Shown: piece after piece, positions 56,880-64,000 of the stretch
Numbering within the stretch: position 1 is the first letter of the stretch
How the letters are laid out: each line of letters opens with the position of its first letter
Assembly: GCA_963513935.1 (NCBI GenBank)
Contig: OY740772.1
Coordinates: 17,082,098 to 17,146,097, forward strand
DNA: 64,000 nucleotides
DNA from: Aphrophora alni
Taxonomy: Eukaryota > Arthropoda > Insecta > Hemiptera > Aphrophoridae
Direction: 5' to 3'
Translations under genes and position numbers: made by a program
The notes under the pieces: model-generated
Seen by the model: only the letters and a program-made list of their open reading frames with translations
Databases searched by the model: none
Told to the model about the DNA's origin: nothing

Positions 56880-57400
56880 TCGAGTATATTTGGTAATCGT
56901 CAAAAATTTCGAACTCTGGTTTAAAACTGATTGCATGTTTCATGGCTTCAGGTAACAGAAAAAGTGATTTTGTACATATCGTTGTCTGTACGTGTCCATG
57001 TTAGCCTCCTCAAATATTGATAGAAACTTGAAATTTGGTATAGAGGATATAATGTTCTCATATATAAAATTATTGAAATGGAGAAAAATCAAAATTTAAA
57101 TATTAAAACGACGGCCATTTTAACAGTTTTTTGTTCATATCTCGTATTAATTCAACTCATAACACAATAATTATATAACAAATTGCATAATTAAATTTTA
57201 TATGTAATGATACCAACCCCGACATCTCTTCATTGGCAAAGTTATTGTAAATGTAATTTTGAACCATGACTTGCAAAAAAAAGAAAGAAATTCATATAGG
57301 TACGAAGGATATTGGTATAGTCACCAAAACGAGCGTAGTGAGTGAAGGATCCTTCAGATATTTACAGCTTCAAGACCCTCCAGGGCTGAGACACTGACTT
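56880..57400 (+). repeat. Dispersed repeat M, long plus copy
   Basis: 'atttggtaatcgtcaaaaat', 'tcgaactctggtttaaaact', 'acttgaaatttggtatagag', 'attaaaacgacggccatttt', 'tcatatctcgtattaattca' and the end 'gggctgagacactgacttga'. It is about 520 bp, probably close to full length. Its end lies about 330 bp before the next receptor exon. Confidence 0.65.
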
Positions 57401-57728
57401 GAAAGAAGCGTATAAAATCTACTAGGTCCATTTAGGCGAAGCTAACATAAAAAATGTATTGATATACACAATTTTATAGGGTTCATAAAACCTGTGTAAC
57501 AACTGCTTTTAAACAAACTTGACCGAGTAAGATTTAATAATCTACCAATATAATTTAACATCTACAAGGTAGAAGAAACCAACTTTTAAGTATGACATTT
57601 AAAGGATCTGCACATAAGTTCAGGGTGGTTAAGTACCATAATGTTTTTGGTTTGTAAGCAATATTTTTACTGTTTATTTCATTAACAATAAATATAATTG
57701 TTACTAAATCTATTAATTCGTTTTACAG

Positions 57729-58067
57729 GTATTCGTTTTGTTAAAAACATGGAGAACGACACCTAGCAGGCGACATTTATTCTTAGGTCAGATGTTACTC
57801 TTGGGTTTGTTCCTATGTGCTGCAGTGGCTGCCCTCTTGAGTGCAGAACCTACAGTCTTAACCTGTGCAGGAGTACGTCTAGGAGCAGGTCTAGCCTATA
57901 GTCTCGTCTTCTCTACACTTCTTGTCAAATGTGTCTTTCTAATATCACTCAACGGTGGTGTTTACCTCCCCGCGCCTTACCAAGCACTCTTACTCTTCTT
58001 TGCTGTCCTTATACAACTCGCAATCGGTGCTCAGTGGCTTATTAATAATCCACCTAAAGTAATACAA
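57729..58067 (+). CDS. Class C GPCR exon (TM1 end to TM4), boss-like
   Basis: An internal exon of 113 codons, phase 0 at both ends, between the acceptor 'ttttacag' and the strong donor GTAAGT. It continues TM1 (VFVLLKTW) and then reads a basic loop (RTTPSRRH), TM2 (LFLGQMLLLGLFLCAAVAAL), an extracellular loop with TCAG, TM3 (GVRLGAGLAYSLVFSTLLVK), a loop with NGGVYLPAPY and TM4 (ALLLFFAVLIQLAIGAQWLI). The Cys just before TM3 is the one class C receptors pair with extracellular loop 2, and LVFSTLLVK is the TM3 pattern of mGluR/boss relatives. Base composition is clearly richer in GC than the introns. The apparent TTG start at 57738 is not a start: the coding sequence enters through the splice site. 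Confidence 0.88.
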
Positions 58068-58544
58068 GTAAGTCAGTTGGTTTATTTTATGTATTAAGTA
58101 TTCATAAAGAATTATGGTGTTGATCCAACATCGTTAGGAAAATTGGGAAACTACATTTGGTAGCGAACTCTGGTTCAGAATGGTAGAACTACTGGGACGG
58201 TAATTTAGATTTGTTAACCACACCATTACCTGTGTAGACTCTTTATATGCTGTTGCAACACGTAGTTTAGGTTTTTACTTTCTCATATAAACGAAAGTTA
58301 TGTGTGGCTTAAAAAAAAAATTGCTTTCATGTTTTTCATGATATGTCCGTTTTGAAATACTTTTTAGTAAAAAAAAAGTTATTTTAGTAAATATGTTTAT
58401 CAGGCATACAGTCGTCTTGCAGCTGTCATCTATTGTCTATGTGTCCTCTACAACCCAAATCTTGAATAAATTTGGTGTTTGTTCATATTTCCCCTCCCCC
58501 ATTTATTCAATAAATAGTAAATTTAGTGTAGCTACAATAAGAAA

Positions 58545-59205
58545 AAAATTGTAACTTTACATTTGACTTTAAGGATTTTGATCAAGTTTTGTTCAGTGTA
58601 TCCTCTAAGGCTCCAAACAAAATGTATTGGTGGTTCTATCTCAAAAATGCAGGTCCAGGAGTTATCAGTAAAAAATTTCAGTGAAATGTAAAGATTAATG
58701 ACCCCAAACTCATGAGCAAAATTCCAAGTGAAAATATTGCGATTAAGGAATAATTGGAAAAAAAAATTGTTGACCAAAATTATTAAAAACTTGACTAAAT
58801 ATATATTTCCATTGTATTTTAACTTGATTGGTTGAAAATTTGTTGTTGCACATTTTTATTTATTATCGTTGCTTTTCGTATGTATGTTTATAATTATTGA
58901 TTTGTTACTTTCGTTGTATTTTATTTGTCTTGTTATTGATTGTATGCTAATTACTTATAGATGTATATGTATTGTGGAGTATGAGTACTTCTATATTCGG
59001 TTTTAAGAAACAATAAAAATTTAATCTAATCTATACACAAGTGAAGCAAGATTAGATCCTACATAAATATTTTTTTTTAAATGTATCTATAGTTCATTTT
59101 TACTTTTTTACTTATAACTAATGAACTGACTTTTTTTTATGAATAGTTTTGGTTGTTTTTATTCAGTTTTGAGGATCGCTGAATGAGAAAGTTTGTGCAA
59201 TTTTT
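58545..59205 (+). repeat. Dispersed repeat D, plus copy with terminus
   Basis: 'aggattttgatcaagttttg', 'ttcagtgtatcctctaaggc', 'caaacaaaatgtattggtgg', 'cagtgaaatgtaaagattaa', an inserted segment near 58.8-59.0 kb, and the end 'gaatgagaaagtttgtgcaa' at 59181-59200. Confidence 0.6.
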
Positions 59206-59890
59206 TGCACAGTTTACTTTTCTTTATTACACACTTTAATAGCCTCTAAAGTTCACTGTACTTATTCTAAAATACACATAATTGTAATTGCTATAAATTA
59301 GTTTCAAACTAAGTTCTACAACAATTTAGTTTAATTTAATCACCTCTATAATTAAATCTCAACGCGGAATTCCCTGAATAAAAACAACAAACAGAAACAA
59401 AGCTTCCAAGAAATGAAAGGGACTGTCAAAATATTCTGTTTAAATATATCTTGGGTTCATTGTCTTGTAAGATTCAAATCTTCACGTGAAATGTGTGAAA
59501 GTATTTAGTGATGGGAGAAAACGTGTCAGTTTTGAGCAATTATATTTTAGAGCCTATTTAGTAAGTGAGTTTATGCATATTAATTTAATAGCGATAATTA
59601 TGAGCAATTATATAGCGAGCCTAACTGACCGAAATGGTTTTATTACCAGAAAATACTTTACTAAGCCCACAACCTTCATGCTTAGTAAAACAATTTGTTT
59701 TTATATTAATTGAACTTTTGTTAGAGGTTTTATATTTTAAAAGATAAAAGCTTATACATTTAATTAAAATAATCAGTTCAGAAACTTGGTTACGCACTTT
59801 GAACCAGAAATAAAACCAGTCTCATAAAATAAATAGTGCACAAACTCTGAAGTAACTTTAGCACACCTACATACATAACACTGCTTAAGA

Positions 59891-59891
<1 letters not shown>

Positions 59892-59935
<44 letters not shown>
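59892..59935 (+). repeat. A44 homopolymer
   Basis: 44 consecutive adenines, unusually long for genomic sequence. There is no obvious retroposed body immediately upstream; assembly length may be approximate. Confidence 0.95.
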
Positions 59936-59939
<4 letters not shown>

Positions 59940-60409
59940 ATCTGACTAAAAATACTGGGTCGGGAGTTTGGTTAAAAGTAAAAATAACCCAAGAATGATT
60001 TCTTAACAGATTTGTTATCTTAAAATCACTGTAACAATGAATGTGAATGTTTACAATTCAGATTTGTCAAGCTGCATGGAAAAGAAAATCTAGTTTTAGA
60101 AATAAGTTGAATAAAATCAATATGAAATGGCAGCAGTCAAGGTTCATTTTGGTTTTAATCAGTTTACTCAGAGATCTGATGACCATGGTTGGTAGGCATG
60201 GTTAAATTTAGGGGATCCAGTTTATTTAATGGTGAAAAATCATAACAGATATCATCATATTAATAAAAACCTAGGATAAAACTAAATCGAACCAAAAACT
60301 AACTACATTAATGTAAATATTTAACTTCACTGATGGGTAGTCTGTATTTGATCCCCTGTATCATAGTCAAATTAACCTAATTTCGTTATTACTTATGCAC
60401 TACCTCTCA

Positions 60410-60610
60410 AATACTCAATGCATCAGGATAGAAAGAAAACAATAGTTGGTTTAGAGAGGTATGATAAGAATGATGAAAGAAAGGGATCTAACCCAAGACT
60501 AGAAGAAGAAAGTGTAGATCCTGTTAGGAAACTCAGGATTGTCATACTCTTACTCTAACTGTGACCTTGAGGGAACATGCAAATGACCGGTGAGGGACAC
60601 TCGAAGTAAT
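60410..60610 (+). repeat. Dispersed repeat S, plus copy
   Basis: 'catcaggatagaaagaaaac', 'ttggtttagagaggtatgat', 'aagggatctaacccaagact', 'gtgtagatcctgttagg' and 'ctgtgaccttgagggaacat'. Confidence 0.6.
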
Positions 60611-60670
60611 TGAAAACACGAAGAAAAAAATCAGAAAACATTAGGCGTGTAGCCACAAGGATTGCTGATT

Positions 60671-61115
60671 TAACTAAAGTTATGTAATTATTATAAATTA
60701 ATTACCTTATTTTCTCCGTCTAAACAACCCTATTATTATCTAGATTACCTGTTTCGGTGAGATTAAACCACCCTATAAAAGTGTCAAAACATAAAACAAC
60801 AAATATTACACATTAAAATTTTGTTACATTTCACACACACGGGCATGTGTAAAACTTTGAAACACATAAATTAAAATATCAAAATTGTTTTTTTAATATT
60901 ATTTCCTTGGTCTTTCATCGACATAATCTGAATCACAACTCCGATGATGAAAAACATTTTTATGCTTTGAATGTGAAAAAGAATTACAACAAATTTTTGT
61001 GATGATCTGATGGTAGTGGTTTAATCTCACCGAAACCGGTTATATGGATAATAATAATGATTGTTTTATAAAATAACTAGATGGAGAAAATAAGGTAATT
61101 ACATAACTTTAGTAA
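60671..61115. mobile_element. Foldback element F2
   Basis: A long imperfect inverted repeat. The left arm (60673 to about 60776: 'actaaagttatgtaatta', 'attaccttattttctcc', 'tttcggtgagattaaacca') pairs with the right arm (about 61018-61113: 'tggtttaatctcaccgaaa', 'ggagaaaataaggtaatt', 'acataactttagt'). The arms differ by a 14-bp insertion near the left end. The right arm carries CTGATGG, an interval, then GAAACCGG, so it shares the motif style of F1 without sharing its sequence. The interior is non-coding and no target duplication was assigned. Confidence 0.8.
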
Positions 61116-61379
61116 AAAATGAGAACTTCTTGATACTAATATAACTATATTACAGTTACACTTAATGCATATTCTTTGGAACAAATACAATTTTAAAGAT
61201 ATCTAAGTTCTTAATGTGGGTACTTCATTTAAATTTTAACAACTTCACTCTTTAAAATTCAATAAAATTACAAAACGTCCTAAATTTGAATATGAAAATT
61301 TTATCAAAAGAAACCAACATTTTAAATTTTAACTAAATTGTTTTAAAGATTTGCTTCATACAACATTTGGATTGCTCTA

Positions 61380-61760
61380 AACTGTCTTCGTCTTCTACAA
61401 TGGCAATCTATCCCTATTGTACATCATCCACAAGGGGTTATCACTTTCCCAAAAGAGAAAAGATGGCTTGATTCATAAACTTCAGAATCTTCCTAATAAG
61501 GATATCTTGAGTGAGTGTATGCCCCATTACTAAAGATCCGAGGATCTCAGTTCTTTACCGATGGAGCCATTCATATTTTAAGATCAAGTCTCTGCAGTTT
61601 CCTCATCCAAGTCATGTTTTCCTACATAGAGGTTCCCAAATGACCCATCCTATGGATATATGTTTTCTGAGTTGGTAGTGCCCTCTAACAAACCTCACCA
61701 CCATTCTTATATTGGCCCTTCCTTAATGAGAGAAAGCACAATGTTAGAGTTCGCTCATCC
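61380..61760 (-). pseudogene. Decayed LINE ORF2 C-terminus (Jockey-like)
   Basis: On the minus strand the frame starting near 61711 reads IRMVVRFVRGHYQLRKHISI, GWVIWEPLCRKT, stops, then ILGSLVMGHTLT and KILKFMNQA. This matches the end of Jockey-type polymerases: the RNase-H-proximal TGHxxLxxHL block, a PLCRxC zinc-binding stretch, an LG block and a short tail. At least four in-frame stops are present and the second cysteine of the zinc motif is lost, so it is an old, dead copy. It ends about 200 bp before the next receptor exon and runs antisense to the gene. Confidence 0.6.
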
Positions 61761-61967
61761 TTAAACAGATAATCCTCCTGCCTTGTATTCTGCTGAACTC
61801 AAAACAACTCAGGTCTTATGAGTTTTAACATAGATTTTTATTAACTATCAGAAAACTAATTCTATATTTTTGTATCTGTGAAAAAGTAAAAACTGTATTC
61901 ATGAAATATTGTATTGTTTTCAATGGTTCATTTAGCTTGTGCTAGTAACAGAACTTTCTCTGTACAG

Positions 61968-62168
61968 GTAGGGCTCCATCAAGCATGTCACACGCCATAC
62001 CATCATCTTCTGCTGTCATTGGTGTATGCAGTATTTCTAATAGTCATAGTGGCAGTTCTGGCCATAAAGTCTCGAGGAATAAGAGACAACTACAGAGAAG
62101 CAACGTTTATTGGACTTGCAGTAGCTTGTGTAATACCAGTATGGTTAGGCTGGGCTCTATGTGGGCTG
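61968..62168 (+). CDS. Class C GPCR exon (loop 2, TM5, TM6), boss-like
   Basis: An exon of 67 codons, phase 0 at both ends, between 'tctctgtacag' and the donor GTATGT. It reads VGLHQACHTPYHH (the Cys expected to bond with the one before TM3), TM5 (LLLSLVYAVFLIVIVAVLAI), the intracellular loop KSRGIRDNYREA and TM6 (TFIGLAVACVIPVWLGWALC). The pattern K-x-R-x-I-x-x-N-x-x-E-A is the third intracellular loop signature of mGluR and boss-type receptors, which makes the class assignment firm. TM7 and the cytoplasmic tail would lie downstream and were not securely found. The frame stays open past the donor to 62252, adding a hydrophobic stretch. Confidence 0.87.
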
Positions 62169-62309
62169 GTATGTATAATAACTCAATACATATGTATTTA
62201 CTTATTATGTAAATCTCTTTACATACTCTTGTTGGTTCGATCATTAAAGTGACAAGTTTAACTTTTATTTTTATTAGGTAAAGCAATTCATTTAATTTAT
62301 TTCTTTCAG

Positions 62310-62366
62310 CCTTGGATAAACTACAAGTTGTATGGCCATAGTCACTCGTTGAATGTACAAGTATAG
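62310..62366 (+). CDS. Candidate short 3' exon with stop
   Basis: After a fair acceptor ('tttatttctttcag') a phase-0 frame reads PWINYKLYGHSHSLNVQV and then TAG at 62364-62366. It would give the receptor a tail without TM7. The P-W-x-x-Y start could be the loop before TM7. If so, a donor-like 'caa|gtatag' at 62361 might continue to a TM7 exon that I cannot see. An AATAAA lies 28 bases past the stop, which would fit a terminal exon. This is weak evidence; the true 3' end may be outside the window. Confidence 0.3.
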   Translation, partial: PWINYKLYGHSHSLNVQV

Positions 62367-62393
62367 TAAAAGTGCAATAACAAAACAGTGCAC

Positions 62394-62399
62394 AATAAA
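62394..62399 (+). terminator. Candidate polyadenylation signal AATAAA
   Basis: Lies 28 bases past the stop of the candidate exon and is followed by 'ttagtcagcaaaaataaac'. AATAAA is common by chance in such AT-rich DNA, so the position is the only support. Confidence 0.3.
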
Positions 62400-64000
62400 T
62401 TAGTCAGCAAAAATAAACTTTATACCATTATATTAAAAATATTATTGTATTATACATATTTTTCATACAATTTAAAATAATTTTAACTACTTAAAAACTA
62501 GATGGTAATAAATGAGTAGAACAAATTTATGAATGCCATATTTAGGTACTGAATTTACTAATCGAGTAGAAAGACGCAACAATAAAAGTTATCTTAATCT
62601 GTTTTAAAATTTCTTAAAATCTACTTCCTGGGTTATGCAGTCTGGAAGTTTGTTAATAAATAAGAAGGAAAGCTTCTTGTGAACATTTATCCCAAGAGGC
62701 TGATACTGTAAAAATTTTTCTCCTCTAGTGTTTATAATCATGACAATCTTTATTATAAACTGCTTTATATTTGATTCAATTATGTAAAATGTTTTTAAAT
62801 ATAATAAACTTGAGAAAGTAAGTTTAACATCAAAAGAAATTTCACAATCTCAACAATAAACACTCATTTCAAACCAGATGCCGATTAAATCACCCAGTTA
62901 CCATCTTGAGTTGTTAGATGCACACACATTTTGTGGTGTAATGGTTTATGTACATATAACCATTAACAATGATCCTACTGCAGGTTTGTGGAATTCCAAG
63001 TTACATCTACAATAGAAGACACAAATCACTCCATGTTGAATTTGAAATTAGATCAACTTAAGTGGTGATTCGCTGATGAGATATGCATGTTGTTGAAAAT
63101 GTTTATGTTTGAACTATTATGATCTCTGCACGATGTAAAGTATGATTTGTGTTTTTTATTTGCGATTAACTGAAACTGCAGTAGGAATAATGCAAGAAAT
63201 ACCTGAATAAAAGGATTAGTTGATGTATAGGAATACCAAAATTAAATTTTTTATATGCTGATGCTTTTTGTTTATTTAAACTACCTAAATTGATCTGTAT
63301 TATCAAACACATAGAAACAATTTAAACAAATATTTGAACCATCATTTTGATATAAAAATTTACTCTTTCTATAAATTTTTACAATAATTTTATTTCAAAC
63401 TTTAAAGAAACATCTGCTCGATATTTAAATTGTTGGTTATATATCTTCACCAAAAATTTCTTTGACACCTGGAAAAGCAAAAAAACAATTCTACTCGTAG
63501 CTTTCAATAATTTGTACAAAGTTTAAATGGCTTTAATACTGATGAAAAATACTCAGCACCTTATTTACAAATAGATGTATAAGTATAACCAAGCAGGGAA
63601 AAAATATACCTAGATGTTTTAAATCACAACAGTGTATCATTAAATATTATAGTCACAATAGTGATAAAATCATATTTACCATTCCAATTAAACAAAAGAT
63701 ATCTAAGTTTCAATAATGTTGAAACTTTATGGCAAGCCACCATTTTGAATTTTAAGGAATAAAAATTTAAAGTTATGTAATTCCAGGACTATTTGTATTG
63801 CAATTAGCTATACTCAAATTACATATTTGCTATATTTAAAATGGATTAAACAATGAAAAATATATAACTCTAAACCTATTTAATAACATGATCTGACAAA
63901 TCAGATCAATTCATTTTAATAGAAAAAAACCAGGATCCGATACAGCGGGTTTTTATTATTTTTTTAAATGAAAAATAAATATGTTTTGATTTACATATAA
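62400..64000. other. No recognised feature
   Basis: AT-rich sequence, with no exon of GPCR type (no TM7-like hydrophobic frame with splice sites) that I can support and none of the repeat families in recognisable form. A 'ccaccattttgaattttaag' phrase near 63740 may be an M or V scrap. Confidence 0.4.

Larger units (their letters stand above)
45186..57728 (+). other. Receptor intron, about 12.5 kb
   Basis: Bounded by GTAAAC and a 'cgttttacag' acceptor, phase 0. It contains at least four M copies, four D copies, five S copies, a 0.9-kb inverted-repeat element and a LINE fragment; these are listed separately. A 70-bp GC-rich patch at 45237-45310 near its 5' end has three 'cgcgcgg' blocks. Stretches such as 45920-46780, 48910-49500, 54930-55230, 55330-55900 and 56400-56880 show nothing I can name. 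Confidence 0.75.
58068..61967 (+). other. Receptor intron, 3.9 kb
   Basis: Runs from GTAAGT to an acceptor 'tctctgtacag', phase 0. It holds a D repeat, an A44 tract, an S repeat, the F2 foldback element and a decayed LINE, listed separately. 59215-59885 shows nothing that I can name. Confidence 0.8.

Noticed and set aside
57738..58097. TTG-initiated 119-codon gene
   Set aside because: The frame is entered through a splice acceptor at 57728 and leaves through a GTAAGT donor at 58068; it is an exon.
44944..62168. Metabotropic glutamate or GABA-B receptor as the gene identity
   Set aside because: No cysteine-rich domain lies before TM1, against mGluR, and the third intracellular loop does not look like GABA-B. 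Boss-like fits better, but a search against insect class C receptors is needed to settle it.

Overview
The window looks like AT-rich animal nuclear DNA (roughly two thirds A+T by eye), most likely from an insect. It has no bacterial gene layout, operons or rRNA. It does have spliceosomal exon signals, very long introns, non-LTR retrotransposon debris, several satellite arrays, microsatellites and short stretches of the insect-type telomeric motif TTAGG. The order cannot be fixed from sequence alone; a hemipteran-like, repeat-inflated genome is my guess.

One protein-coding gene is convincingly visible. Three exons on the + strand (44944-45185, 57729-58067, 61968-62168) join in compatible phases. 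They encode the juxtamembrane segment and transmembrane helices 1 to 6 of a class C G-protein-coupled receptor. The best guess is a bride-of-sevenless (boss)-like receptor, because the cysteine-rich domain of metabotropic glutamate receptors is absent from the segment before TM1. The introns between them are about 12.5 kb and 3.9 kb and full of repeats. Upstream exons were not recognised in the first 44.9 kb, and a normal TM7 exon was not found after 62168. A short candidate 3' exon with a stop and an AATAAA signal lies at 62310-62399.

Layout. 1-7.9 kb: dispersed repeats, a 190-bp (CT)n tract and a retrotransposon 3' tail. 7.9-10.6 kb: a foldback element with 10-bp target duplications, then a tandem 547-bp repeat. 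10.9-19.1 kb: three satellite arrays (units of about 156, 138 and 114 bp). 19.1-26.2 kb: mostly unique, gene-poor sequence. 26.7-27.6 kb: a fourth satellite (114 bp, built from two 57-bp halves). 28-32 kb: foldback elements, paired AT palindromes and a LINE 3' end. 32-44.9 kb: dispersed repeats, telomere-like runs, a second 547-bp tandem, a (GA)n tract and a 256-bp near-perfect hairpin. 44.9-62.4 kb: the receptor gene and its introns, which hold a LINE reverse-transcriptase fragment, a 0.9-kb inverted-repeat element, a 0.44-kb foldback element and a decayed second LINE. 62.4-64 kb: nothing recognised.

For reference I name the dispersed repeats by letter. D ends in a 'gagaaagtttgtgcaat'-like terminus. 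M has an 'aaatggcggccatttt'-like core. S is about 250 bp and contains 'gaacaagagttggtcaagag'-like sequence. V begins 'gggtgtcc'. W is the 547-bp tandem unit. X, Y and Z are two-copy repeats, and R carries an X-box-like motif. F1 to F3 are foldback families. Most of the window is explained by these families rather than by genes.
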